From contig NZ_CP133782.1 of the NCBI RefSeq assembly GCF_034351645.1, positions 1,307,001 through 1,371,000 of the forward strand: a DNA stretch of 64,000 nucleotides, given 5' to 3'. Of this stretch, positions 47,517 through 56,476 are shown one piece after another; the stretch's first letter is position 1; each line of letters opens with the position of its first letter. A program made the translations under genes and the position numbers. The stretch is from Pseudomonas sp. DC1.2. Lineage in GTDB: Bacteria > Pseudomonadota > Gammaproteobacteria > Pseudomonadales > Pseudomonadaceae. Below the pieces are notes generated by a model. The model did no database searches. It was not told the DNA's origin and saw only the letters and a program-made list of their open reading frames with translations.

Positions 47517-48769
47517 TTGCGCAGCTCCATGTGAGGACGTTGCATGGGCAGCAGGCCCTGAGGGCGCCAGATCATCATCAGCACCATCATGGCGCCGAAC
47601 ATCAACATGCGGTATTCGCTGAACTCACGCATCATTTCCGGCAACAGGATCATCACGATGGCGGCCAGAATGACCCCCAGTTGCGAGCCCATCCCGCCCA
47701 GTACCACGATGGCGAGGATGATCGCGGACTCGATGAACGTGAACGATTCCGGCGTCACCAGGCCCTGGCGAGCGGCGAAGAAGCTGCCGGCAAAACCGGC
47801 GAAGCTGGCGCCCAGGGTGAAGGCCGACAGCTTGATGACGGTAGGGTTGAGCCCCAGCGCACGGCAGGCGATTTCATCTTCACGCAGGGCTTCCCACGCG
47901 CGGCCGATGGGCATGCGCAGTAAGCGGTTGATCACGAAAAGCGCGGCCAATGCCAGTACCAACGCAACCAGGTACAGGAAAATTACCTTGTTGATCGGGT
48001 TGTAGGCAAAACCGAAGTATTCATGAAAGGTCTGCAGGCCCTCGGCCGCGGTTTTATCGAAGCTCAGTCCGAAAAACGTTGGTTTTGGAATGCTGCTGAT
48101 GCCGTTCGGACCCCCGGTGATGTCGGTCAGGTTACGCAGGAACAGACGGATGATTTCACCGAAGCCCAGGGTCACGATTGCGAGGTAGTCGCCACGCAGG
48201 CGCAGCACCGGGAAGCCGAGCAGGAAGCCAAAGCTGGCCGCCGTCAATCCGGCAATCGGCAGGCAAACCCAGAAACTCCAACCCAGGTAGTGCGACAGCA
48301 GCGCATAGCTGTAGGCGCCGACGGCGTAGAAACCGACGTAACCCAGGTCAAGCAACCCGGCCAGACCCACCACGATGTTCAGCCCGAGGCCGAGCATCAC
48401 GTAGATCAGGATCAGGGTTGCGATGTCCACCGCGCCGCGTGAGCCGAAGAACGGCCAGACCAACGCACCGATGATCAACGCGATGATGACCCAACGCTGG
48501 GTGGTTGGCAGGGTTAGGAAGTTGCTGGCCTTGGCCGGGATCAACGGCAGGCTTGGCGATGATTTCCACGCCGCGCTGATCTGGTGGTTGAACAGCACCC
48601 GCAGGAACATCAGTACCGAGCTGATCGCGATGATCGCCAATGTGGTGGGGGTGGTGTTGTGGACTTCCAGGTTGATGCCTACGATGGTCAGTTTCAGACC
48701 CAACACCGGGTAGGCAACAGCCCATACCAGCAGGGCGCTGAAGAGTGCCGATTTAAGATTGCGCATCAT
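47513..48769 (-). CDS. livM: high-affinity branched-chain amino-acid permease LivM (BraE)
   Basis: Inner-membrane permease of 418 residues with an N-terminal extension (about 1-95) typical of the Pseudomonas/E. coli LivM compared with shorter homologues. The core has the motifs [26 protein letters not shown] (about 131-156) and [17 protein letters not shown] (about 360-376). ATGA overlaps on both sides couple it to livH and livG. Confidence 0.95.
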   Translation of the reverse strand: MMRNLKSALFSALLVWAVAYPVLGLKLTIVGINLEVHNTTPTTLAIIAISSVLMFLRVLFNHQISAAWKSSPSLPLIPAKASNFLTLPTTQRWVIIALIIGALVWPFFGSRGAVDIATLILIYVMLGLGLNIVVGLAGLLDLGYVGFYAVGAYSYALLSHYLGWSFWVCLPIAGLTAASFGFLLGFPVLRLRGDYLAIVTLGFGEIIRLFLRNLTDITGGPNGISSIPKPTFFGLSFDKTAAEGLQTFHEYFGFAYNPINKVIFLYLVALVLALAALFVINRLLRMPIGRAWEALREDEIACRALGLNPTVIKLSAFTLGASFAGFAGSFFAARQGLVTPESFTFIESAIILAIVVLGGMGSQLGVILAAIVMILLPEMMREFSEYRMLMFGAMMVLMMIWRPQGLLPMQRPHMELRK

Positions 48770-49689
48770 ACTTTTTCAACCTCCGGACGGCCCAGAATGC
48801 CGGTCGGCCGGAACAGCAGTACCAGAACCAGCAAGCCGAAAGCCACGACGTCCTTGTACTGGTCGCCGAAAATGTCGGCACCAAAGGCTTCCGCCACACC
48901 CAGCACCAGCCCGCCGAGCATGGCGCCGGGGATGCTGCCGATACCGCCCAGCACCGCAGCGGTGAAGGCTTTCAGGCCGACAAGGAAACCGGCGTTCGGA
49001 TTGATCACACCGTATTGCATGCTCAGCAATACGGCAGCGACCGCGGCCAGCGCTGCACCGATGACGAAGGTCAGGGCGATGATGTTGTTGGTGTTGATAC
49101 CCAGCAGGTTGGCCATCTTGATGTCTTCGGCACACGCGCGGCAGGCACGACCCAGGCGAGAGCGGGAGATGAACAGGGTCAGGCCGAGCATGGCGATCAA
49201 GGTCACCACAAAGACCACGATTTGCATGTACGAAATCAGCACTTCATGTGCGCCCCCTGGCCCGAAAGACAGGTTGCCGGGAATCAGGTTGGGGATGGAT
49301 TTGTCCTTGGAGTCTTGCGCGAGCAGAACGGTGTTCTGCAAGAAAATCGACATGCCGATAGCGGAGATCAGCGGGATCAGGCGGTTGCTGCCGCGTAACG
49401 GTCGGTAGGCGACGCGTTCGATGCTGTAACCGTAGGCACTGCAAACGACGATGCTCGCGATAAAGCCAGCGGTCATCAAGAGCGGGACGCTGTCGAGTCC
49501 CATCATGCTCAGCCCGGCGATGGCGATGAACGCCACGTAGGAACCGATCATGTACACCTCGCCGTGGGCGAAGTTGATCATTCCAATGATGCCGTAAACC
49601 ATCGTATAGCCGATGGCGATCAGGGCATACGTGCTGCCAACGGTCAGGCCGTTAACCAGCTGCTGGAAGAAGTGATAAATGTCAGGCAT
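48766..49689 (-). CDS. livH: branched-chain amino-acid permease LivH (BraD)
   Basis: Inner-membrane permease of 307 residues with eight hydrophobic segments. The start [44 protein letters not shown] and the later [22 protein letters not shown] are conserved family segments. First gene of the permease/ATPase block, 232 bases after braC, with a terminator in between. A 4-base overlap with livM. Confidence 0.95.
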   Translation of the reverse strand: MPDIYHFFQQLVNGLTVGSTYALIAIGYTMVYGIIGMINFAHGEVYMIGSYVAFIAIAGLSMMGLDSVPLLMTAGFIASIVVCSAYGYSIERVAYRPLRGSNRLIPLISAIGMSIFLQNTVLLAQDSKDKSIPNLIPGNLSFGPGGAHEVLISYMQIVVFVVTLIAMLGLTLFISRSRLGRACRACAEDIKMANLLGINTNNIIALTFVIGAALAAVAAVLLSMQYGVINPNAGFLVGLKAFTAAVLGGIGSIPGAMLGGLVLGVAEAFGADIFGDQYKDVVAFGLLVLVLLFRPTGILGRPEVEKV

Positions 49690-49870
49690 TACTGCGCTCC
49701 TAAAAACCTGATACGCATTTCACTGGTGGAGTCATTTTCCCGCTCGAGTCCCATGGATATGCCTCCACTTCGAATTCGAGGTTTGCCAGCGAACCGCTGA
49801 TGACGGTTTTGAGATTTTCAGGTGGGGAGACTTGCGGATCACGCAAGCGCGGCCCTATACGTTCGTAAAA

Positions 49871-49893
49871 CAAAACCCACGGCACGCCGTGGG
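49871..49893 (-). terminator. intercistronic terminator after braC
   Basis: The stem CCCACGGC/GCCGTGGG with a 2-base loop is followed on the minus strand by TTTTGTTTT. It lies 28 bases past the braC stop and upstream of livH, so read-through would set the level of livHMGF. Confidence 0.8.
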
Positions 49894-49921
49894 CTTTATT
49901 GGCAGTCAGTCAGGCTGGGCC

Positions 49922-51049
49922 TTACTGAGGCGAAGCTTCAGTTTTAGGTTTGCCGAAGTGCCACTCGTAAACCACAAATTTGAAGTCCTTCAGGTCGCCT
50001 TTGGCGTCGAAGCTCAGGTCGCCGGTCGGGGTCTTGAAAGTACCTGCGTGGATGGCTGCAGCCACTTTGGCAGTGTCTTCGCTCTTGGCGGCAGTGATAC
50101 CCGCGGCGATGACTTCAACAGCCGAGTAGGAAGGGAACACGAACGGACCGCTCGGATCTTCTTTCTTGTCGGTGAAGGCTTTGGTCAGCGCGATGTTGGC
50201 TGGATCCTGGTCGAAAGATTTCGGCAGGGTGACCAGCAGACCTTCGGAAGCTTCCTTGGCAATCTGCGAAATCGAGTCGTTACCCACGCCTTCCGGGCCC
50301 ATGAACTTGGCTTTCAGACCTTTTTCTTGCGCTTGACGCAGGATCAGGCCCAGTTCCGGGTGGTAGCCGCCGTAGTAAACGAAGTCGACGTTGGCTTGCT
50401 TGAGCTTGGAGATCATCGAGGAGAAGTCTTTGTCGCCGGCGTTGATGCCTTCGAACACGGCAACCTTCACGCCTTTGCTTTCCAGGGTCTTTTTAACGGC
50501 GGTAGCAATGCCTTCGCCGTATTGCTGTTTGTCATGCAGAACAGCAACGATTTTCGGTTTTACGTGGTCGGCGATGTAGTTACCGGCGGCAGGGCCTTGG
50601 GCGCTGTCGAGACCGATAGTACGGAACACCATTTTGTAGCCCTTGGAAGTGATTTCCGGGCTGGTGGCTGCCGGGGTGATCATGATCACGCCTTCGTCTT
50701 CGTAAACGTCGGCAGCAGGCTGAGTGGAGCTGGAGCACAGGTGACCGACCACGAACTTGACGCCGTCGTTGACGACCTTGTTCGCGACCGCGACCGCTTG
50801 TTTTGGATCACAGGCATCGTCGTATTCAACGGCTTCGAGTTTCTTGCCGTCGACGCCGCCCTTGGCGTTGATTTGTTCGATGGCCATTTTGGCGCCACTG
50901 AACTGCATGTCGCCGTATTGGGCTACAGGACCGGTTTTAGGGCCGGCGATACCGATTTTGATGGTGTCAGCTGCGAACGAATGGCTGGCAACCCCGGCCA
51001 GAACCATAGCGGCAAACAGTTTGGAAATCTGCTTAGTAGCCTTAGTCAT
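49922..51049 (-). CDS. braC: branched-chain amino-acid binding protein BraC
   Basis: Periplasmic binding protein of 375 residues. Signal peptide MTKATKQISKLFAAMVLAG ends SFA before ADTIKIGIAGPKTG. The Leu/Ile/Val-binding family-1 domains follow: GPKTGPVAQYGDMQFSGAKMAIEQINAKGG (about 35-64) and HLCSSSTQPAADVYEDEG (about 105-122), and the C-terminal WHFGKPKTEAS. It supplies the LivHMGF permease; a terminator separates it from them. A 16-bp palindrome lies about 100 bases upstream. Confidence 0.96.
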   Translation of the reverse strand: MTKATKQISKLFAAMVLAGVASHSFAADTIKIGIAGPKTGPVAQYGDMQFSGAKMAIEQINAKGGVDGKKLEAVEYDDACDPKQAVAVANKVVNDGVKFVVGHLCSSSTQPAADVYEDEGVIMITPAATSPEITSKGYKMVFRTIGLDSAQGPAAGNYIADHVKPKIVAVLHDKQQYGEGIATAVKKTLESKGVKVAVFEGINAGDKDFSSMISKLKQANVDFVYYGGYHPELGLILRQAQEKGLKAKFMGPEGVGNDSISQIAKEASEGLLVTLPKSFDQDPANIALTKAFTDKKEDPSGPFVFPSYSAVEVIAAGITAAKSEDTAKVAAAIHAGTFKTPTGDLSFDAKGDLKDFKFVVYEWHFGKPKTEASPQ

Positions 51050-51398
51050 AGTGCTCCACTCTTACTGTTGTAGTTTTTATAGTTCCAGTGCCTTGGCAGC
51101 AGAACCGGGTCAAATATCGTCGATACCTTACGCCAATGCCCCCGGCAACTGTACCGGTACAGTGTAGAGCGCCAATTGTTGGCCTGGGAAGCTGGCGCCA
51201 GGGGGCAAAACCATAGGGTGTCGCTTTATTGAAAGAAAAAGACAGAATTGCGGCGGGCTGTTAGCTGGCTAATTGCTTGATTCAGCTGCATTCCATGGCT
51301 TTCCTGCTTTTTTCGATCAGTCACTCAATGACAACCGGGTTTTTCTGCCGAACCACCGACGTTATGATTCACGTCGATTTCTTTTCCGGACAGGACCC
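51050..51398. other. braC / DUF2288 divergent intergenic region
   Basis: About 350 bases without a gene. Nearest braC a possible promoter reads TTGCCG-N17-TATCGA on the minus strand (weak), and directly upstream of it is a perfect 16-bp palindrome. The remaining part is AT-richer and contains no recognised gene. Confidence 0.5.
51148..51163. promoter_or_regulatory. perfect palindrome upstream of braC
   Basis: ACTGTACCGGTACAGT is a perfect 16-bp palindrome 99-114 bases upstream of the braC start, in operator position next to the presumed -35. The cognate regulator is unknown to me. Confidence 0.55.
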
Positions 51399-51704
51399 AT
51401 GACTCAAGAACCTAGCACCCTCTATGCCAAGCTGCTTGGTGAGACTGCATCTATTACCTGGAAGGAGCTGGAACCGTTCTTTGCCAAGGGTGCCCTATTG
51501 TGGGTCGACCCTGCTCTGGATTTGATCGCTGCCGCCGAGGCAGTGGCCGAGGATGAGGGCGAGAAAGTCGCCACCTGGCTGGCCGCTGATAAACTCGCCA
51601 AGCTCTCTGAAACGCGGGCGCTGGATCTTTTCGAGCGCGATCCGCCGCTCTGGGCAGTGGTCGTTTCGCCGTGGATTCTGATCCAGGAAAGGGCGGCGGC
51701 CTGA
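51399..51704 (+). CDS. DUF2288 family protein
   Basis: Small soluble protein of 101 residues starting MTQEPSTLYAKLLGETASIT, helical, with no cysteine or recognised catalytic motif. The DUF2288 family is widespread in gammaproteobacteria and has no known function. ATG 51399 is preceded by CAGGA. Monocistronic, facing away from braC. Confidence 0.75.
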   Translation: MTQEPSTLYAKLLGETASITWKELEPFFAKGALLWVDPALDLIAAAEAVAEDEGEKVATWLAADKLAKLSETRALDLFERDPPLWAVVVSPWILIQERAAA

Positions 51705-51892
51705 GGCGGAGCGCTAATTTGGTGCGCAACGTTGTCGGACAAAAGTGTGTAGGTGAGTAGCGTGATGGCATGTTGCCGTGGAGAAAGGCTACAGAAGGGC
51801 CGTGGGCAGGGTGACGCGCGCGTAATGGGAACAGTTTTGTGAGTGGCTTACGGGCTGCTTAATTGTTTCTGGATGTTGTAAATCGCGGCGAG

Positions 51893-51928
51893 TCGGCGGC
51901 TGCCATCGCGGGCAAGCCCGTTTCCCCC
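51893..51928. repeat. REP-like fragment
   Basis: GCCATCGCGGGCAAGCCCGT resembles the Pseudomonas REP unit GCCATCGCGGGCAAGCCCGCTCC. It lies in the 280-base space between the convergent DUF2288 and c-di-GMP genes, where no gene was otherwise seen. Confidence 0.5.
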
Positions 51929-51985
51929 TCTGCATCATCGCGCACCGGCGCAGGTTTGTGCCCGTGGACGATGTTCTGCACACGA

Positions 51986-54268
51986 TCAGCGGATGGGGCG
52001 CAAAACGGAGGCGTCCGCATGGAGCGCAGGGCTTTTGGGGTAAGCATCCGCTGACGTCAGCCCCGTTGTCACGCTAGCCGGACTCAGGGGGCTGACGCTG
52101 CGTAAGTGTTTACGCTGATTGATTTCGTTCAGCACCGGTCTTAGTTCCGACAGTGGCACGGGACGACTCAGTAGGTAACCTTGAACGAAGTCGCAACCAT
52201 GGCGTTCGAGAAACTCGTATTGCTCAAGCGTCTCGACACCTTCGGTGACCACCTGCAAATGCAGGGTGTGCGCCATGACGATGATCGCCTGCACGATTTC
52301 CATGTCGGTAACCGACATCGGTATGTCCTGGATAAATGATCGATCGATCTTCAGCGTGTTCAGTGGCAGACGCTTGAGGTAGGCCAGAGATGAATAGCCA
52401 GTGCCGAAGTCGTCAATCGACAGCGAGACGCCGAGGGCGCGGATCTGTAGCAACTGCGCCAGGATATTGCTGATGTTGCCCATCAGTGCGTTTTCGGTCA
52501 CCTCCAGTTCCAGGCGTTGGGGCGCCACCCCGGCGATCCTCAGGGCTTGTTCGATTTCATTCGGCAGTTCTTCGCGCCCCAGGTTCAAGGGCGAGCAGTT
52601 CACCGCAATTTTCAATTCGTCGCCGCCCTGTCGGGACAATTCACTCAGGTCTTCGCAAGCCTTGCCCAACACCCAGTGGTCCAGTTCGGCGATCAAACCA
52701 CTAGCCTCGGCGATGGCGACAAAGCGCTCTGGAGTGAGTAAACCGTGAACCGGATGCTGCCAGCGGATCAGCGCTTCAAGCTTGGTAACCTTACCGATTT
52801 TAAGGTCGTATATCGGTTGGTAATAGAGCATCAGCCCTACTTCTTCGCGCAGGGCGTGACGCAGTTCTTCTTCCAGTTGCAGTTCCAGGTTGGCGCGGGT
52901 TATCAGATTGGAACTGAAAAAACTCAGGCAGTTGCGTCCCGTTCCTTTGGATTGGTAGAGCGCCAGATCGGCGTGTTTCAGTAACTCTTGACATGTTTCC
53001 CCGTCCTCTGGAAACAGGCTGATGCCGATACTGGTGGTCATTACAATGCGTCTGCCAGAGAGTTCGACGGGTTCTTTCATTTTCAGCATGATGCGCTGCG
53101 CCATGTGTCGGGCTTCTTCGCGAGTATGCAGGTTGATCAGAATGCAGAACTCATCGCCGCCGAAGCGTGCTACGACGTCTTCATGGTCGCGGACCGAGCT
53201 TTTGATGTGATTGGCGATCACCTTAAGTAATTCGTCTCCCGCGTCATGGCCGAGGCTGTCGTTGATTCGTTTGAAGTAGTCAATGTCGAGGAAGATCAAC
53301 GCCAGCATGCCGCCTTCCTCGGTGGTTTTGATCAGTTTTTCGGTGAACGTCTGATTGAGACCGCGGCGGTTGAGCAAGTTGGTCAAAGAGTCGTGGTTAG
53401 CCGCTTTCTGTAGAGACATGCGCGCCTGATCCAGTTGGCTCAGAAGGGCGTTCAACCGGCGCAAGTCATGCTCCTTATGCTGCAATTTCTTGTCGGCCAG
53501 GGCCGCACTGAAGGCACTACCGATAATCAGCAAGGCTATGAATGCCACTGTCAGGCCCAGTTGCAGATGGTTGTTGTCAACCACCTGCATGGGATGGCTA
53601 TTTTCGCTTATAACCAGGTTGAAAGCGGCCATGCCAATGAAATGCACACTGATGATGCAGGCGCCGAGCAGCAGGCTGGCACAAAGCTTTCGTAGCTGGT
53701 GAGACACGCCGCTTCCGTCACGCAGATGACTGGCGAGTACCAAGCCTATGAAGCTGGTGGCAATGGCAAAAAGCACGGACAGTGCGAACAGGGTGGGCTC
53801 GTAATAGACGATGGCGTTTGAGCTTATGGCAGTCATGCCGACGTAATGGGTGATAGCAAGGCCCAGACCAATCAATGTTGAGCTTTTTAAATACTGCCAA
53901 ACGTTCAGATGTGGGTGGTCGAGGGTGCGCATGACTTGCCATGAATTGATCAGGGCGATCAGCAAGGTCAGGAGTGTCACGTGCAGTTGGTAGTGAATTT
54001 CGATCGGCGCTTCAAACGCCAGCACGGCGATAAAGTGCATAGCCCAGGCACCGCCCGCCAGGCACCCTGCACCGACCCAACGCCAAATTATTTGAGAGTG
54101 AGCGTGTTCCGCATGGCGGACTCGCTCGGCGATGTCCAGGGTGCCGAAGCTAGCTGTGCAGACGACCATATAGGCTATAAGCACCAGATAGGGGTTATGG
54201 GTGAAGTTGAGAATGACCTGCCCATTTTTTGGTAGCTCGGTAATGAATTGCAAACCAAGCCATGTCAT
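51986..54268 (-). CDS. MHYT-GGDEF-EAL cyclic-di-GMP protein
   Basis: Inner-membrane signalling protein of 760 residues. Seven N-terminal helices carry the MHYT sensor motifs: AMHFIAVLAF (about 75-84), THYVGMTAI (about 140-148) and SVHFIGMAAF (about 203-212), a proposed copper/NO/oxygen-sensing unit. The diguanylate cyclase core has the intact site RFGGDEF (about 366). The phosphodiesterase begins LEALIRWQHP (about 497), and DDFGTGYSSL (about 640) is intact. The architecture matches MucR/NbdA of P. aeruginosa, which control alginate or dispersal. Both catalytic signatures look active, so net direction is not predictable. Confidence 0.92.
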   Translation of the reverse strand: MTWLGLQFITELPKNGQVILNFTHNPYLVLIAYMVVCTASFGTLDIAERVRHAEHAHSQIIWRWVGAGCLAGGAWAMHFIAVLAFEAPIEIHYQLHVTLLTLLIALINSWQVMRTLDHPHLNVWQYLKSSTLIGLGLAITHYVGMTAISSNAIVYYEPTLFALSVLFAIATSFIGLVLASHLRDGSGVSHQLRKLCASLLLGACIISVHFIGMAAFNLVISENSHPMQVVDNNHLQLGLTVAFIALLIIGSAFSAALADKKLQHKEHDLRRLNALLSQLDQARMSLQKAANHDSLTNLLNRRGLNQTFTEKLIKTTEEGGMLALIFLDIDYFKRINDSLGHDAGDELLKVIANHIKSSVRDHEDVVARFGGDEFCILINLHTREEARHMAQRIMLKMKEPVELSGRRIVMTTSIGISLFPEDGETCQELLKHADLALYQSKGTGRNCLSFFSSNLITRANLELQLEEELRHALREEVGLMLYYQPIYDLKIGKVTKLEALIRWQHPVHGLLTPERFVAIAEASGLIAELDHWVLGKACEDLSELSRQGGDELKIAVNCSPLNLGREELPNEIEQALRIAGVAPQRLELEVTENALMGNISNILAQLLQIRALGVSLSIDDFGTGYSSLAYLKRLPLNTLKIDRSFIQDIPMSVTDMEIVQAIIVMAHTLHLQVVTEGVETLEQYEFLERHGCDFVQGYLLSRPVPLSELRPVLNEINQRKHLRSVSPLSPASVTTGLTSADAYPKSPALHADASVLRPIR

Positions 54269-54429
54269 CTGGATGTCCTGTCTCTTATTTATTATGGTCT
54301 GCGCCTGAATGCAGGCGAGATCTTTGATTTATAGAGAGCATGTAAGCAAGGCTGCAGATAGTGGCATATTAGTGGCCATGTCTGCGTTAATAATTTCGAC
54401 CTCAGTTCAATAGCGATTGGTGCTAGGCC

Positions 54430-54795
54430 TTAAGCGCTCCGTTCGTGCGGTGTTTCGAACGGCGGGGGCAGTGCTGGCAATCCGAACGCGGCCCGTGCCG
54501 CATCGCAATCCACGTTGGCCTCACCGTTGACCCAGGACGCATCAAACTCGCGGCAGGTGCTGGAACGCTGATCGTAGACCGAGCACTGCACGGTGCTGCC
54601 GACGTCGCCCACCAAAGCGATACAGCGGGTGGGCTTGCAGTCGGTGCCAAGCATCGCTACGCGACTTGGACTGATCGAGGCGACCAATTCGTCGGGCACT
54701 GTCCCTCCGGCCGAGGTGCATTCACCCCAGAAAAAAGACACGCGAAAATGAGAACAGCAGGCACCGCAATTCAGACACGGACTGGCTTCGGACAT
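54430..54795 (-). CDS. YkgJ-type cysteine-cluster protein
   Basis: A 121-residue protein with the zinc/iron-chelating CxxC cluster of the YkgJ family: SPCLNCGACCSHF (about 5-17), then DCKPTRCIAL (about 55-64), STVQCSVYDQRSSTCREF (about 68-85). The spacing of eight cysteines suggests a metal site. The start at 54795 gives the conserved N-terminus. Function unknown; monocistronic. Confidence 0.82.
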   Translation of the reverse strand: MSEASPCLNCGACCSHFRVSFFWGECTSAGGTVPDELVASISPSRVAMLGTDCKPTRCIALVGDVGSTVQCSVYDQRSSTCREFDASWVNGEANVDCDAARAAFGLPALPPPFETPHERSA

Positions 54796-55039
54796 GGGCG
54801 ATTATCTAAGGAGGAATGGGGGCAAGCAGGGGCAGGCAAGGCCGCTATTCTAGGCTTCGCTTTGGGGTTTTGAAGGGGGTAACAGAGGTATTTTCGAGCG
54901 TTCCCGACAACCTGTGCTTGCCAGGCTTGCAATGGCCTGATATCAGGCCGGCGAATGATCACAGACAGGTGGGGCGCGTCTGACTAGATTGCAGTTTCCG
55001 GTGGCAGCGCAGCCTCATAACAATAAAAGAGACGGACCC

Positions 55040-56389
55040 ATGCAGAGCTCGACCCAAGCGGCGAATGCCTGGCGCATTCTGTTCCTGTTGTTCCTGGCCA
55101 ACCTGTTCAATTTCTTCGATCGCACTATTCCGGCGATCATCATTGAACCGATTCGCATGGAATGGCACCTCAGCGACTTTCAACTGGGCATCGTCGGGAC
55201 GGCCTTCACCCTTGTTTATGCCATTGCCGGCCTACCCTTGGGACGCATGGCCGACACCGGCTCGCGGAGCAAGTTGATGGGCTGGGGATTGGCGGTGTGG
55301 AGCGGGCTGACCGCGGTCAATGGGCTGGTGGGCAGCTTCTGGGGTTTTTTGATCGTGCGCATGGGCGTCGGTATCGGTGAAGCCAGTTACGCGCCAGCGG
55401 CCAACTCGCTGATCGGTGACCTGTTTCCAGCACATCGCCGGGCGCGAGCCATGGGCATCTTCATGCTTGGCCTGCCGTTGGGGCTGCTTTTGGCATTTTT
55501 TACCATCGGTGCGATGGTCAAGGCTTTTGATAGCTGGCGTGCCCCTTTTTTTATTGCGGCTATACCGGGGTTGATCCTGGCGATTTTTATGTTTTTCATC
55601 AAAGAACCGAAGCGCGGCGCAGCGGAAAGCGTGCAGGTGTCTCAGGAACGTGTGGACCGGCCGATCCGCCGAGTCCTGGCCGTACCGACTTTCCTCTGGC
55701 TGGTGTTGGCGGGGTTGTGCTTTAACTTCGCGACCTATGCCTGCAATTCGTTTCTAGTGCCGATGTTGCAACGCTATTTTTTGATGCCGCTACAGGAAGC
55801 GGCGGTGGCAACCGGCGTGATCGTTGGCGTGACCGGGTTGTTCGGTTTAACCCTGGGCGGCTTGATCGCCGACAAAATTCATCAACGAGTGGCCAATGGG
55901 CGGCTGTTGTTTGCAGCGTTCAGCCTGATCGTCTCGACTGTTTGCACCGCGTGGGCGCTGCACGCCGGGCGAATCGAAATCGGCGTGTTTGTCGCGGTGT
56001 TCAGCCTGGGCTGGCTGTTCGCCTACAACTTCTACACCTGCGTCTACACGGCAATTCAGGATGTGGTCGAGCCGCGCCTGCGGGCTACGGCTATGGCGCT
56101 TTTTTTTGCCGGTTTGTATTTGTTGGGTGGTGGGTTAGGGCCGGTGGTGGTGGGCGGTTTGTCCGATCACTTCGCCCACACGGCCATGCTGTCGTCGGGT
56201 GCTGAGCAGATGACTGAAGCGTTCAAGGCTGTCGGCCTGCATGACGCGATGTATTTGATCCCGGTGGCGCTATTTTTCACCCTGGTGTTTTTATTCATGG
56301 CTTCGCGGTGTTTTGTGCGCGATGCCAAGCGAATGAAGGACGGGTTAGTGGCGGTGGTCGACACGCAGATTCCGGCCGTTGTGGCGTAA
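55040..56389 (+). CDS. MFS transporter (spinster-like)
   Basis: Inner-membrane transporter of 449 residues with twelve hydrophobic helices. The pattern FNFFDRTIPAIIIEPIRMEWHLSDFQLGIVGTAF (about 18-51) and GLPLGRMADTGSRSKLMGWGLAVW (loop 2-3) is characteristic of spinster-type MFS proteins, which carry hexuronates or other organic anions in bacteria. The substrate is not known. A terminator shared with rapA follows. Confidence 0.85.
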   Translation: MQSSTQAANAWRILFLLFLANLFNFFDRTIPAIIIEPIRMEWHLSDFQLGIVGTAFTLVYAIAGLPLGRMADTGSRSKLMGWGLAVWSGLTAVNGLVGSFWGFLIVRMGVGIGEASYAPAANSLIGDLFPAHRRARAMGIFMLGLPLGLLLAFFTIGAMVKAFDSWRAPFFIAAIPGLILAIFMFFIKEPKRGAAESVQVSQERVDRPIRRVLAVPTFLWLVLAGLCFNFATYACNSFLVPMLQRYFLMPLQEAAVATGVIVGVTGLFGLTLGGLIADKIHQRVANGRLLFAAFSLIVSTVCTAWALHAGRIEIGVFVAVFSLGWLFAYNFYTCVYTAIQDVVEPRLRATAMALFFAGLYLLGGGLGPVVVGGLSDHFAHTAMLSSGAEQMTEAFKAVGLHDAMYLIPVALFFTLVFLFMASRCFVRDAKRMKDGLVAVVDTQIPAVVA

Positions 56390-56419
56390 TGATCGTCCCC
56401 CACCGAGTGGGAACGATCA
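56390..56419. repeat. TGATCG...CGATCA hairpin repeat
   Basis: TGATCGTCCCCCA and TGGGAACGATCA form an imperfect inverted repeat right after the MFS stop, in the same family as the hairpin at 21424-21448. Confidence 0.5.
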
Positions 56420-56422
56420 GAC

Positions 56423-56455
56423 AAAAAAGGCCCGCATCGCTGCGGGCCTCTTTGT
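56423..56455. terminator. bidirectional intrinsic terminator
   Basis: The stem GGCCCGCA/TGCGGGCC (56429-56436 with 56441-56448) has an A-run on the left and a T-rich run on the right, serving the MFS gene (+) and rapA (-). Confidence 0.88.
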
Positions 56456-56476
56456 TTTCATCGGTGGGGCAGGGGC

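Noticed and set aside
49832..51073. Long plus-strand open frame opposite braC
   Set aside because: Shadow of braC, which has signal peptide and family motifs; no start context.
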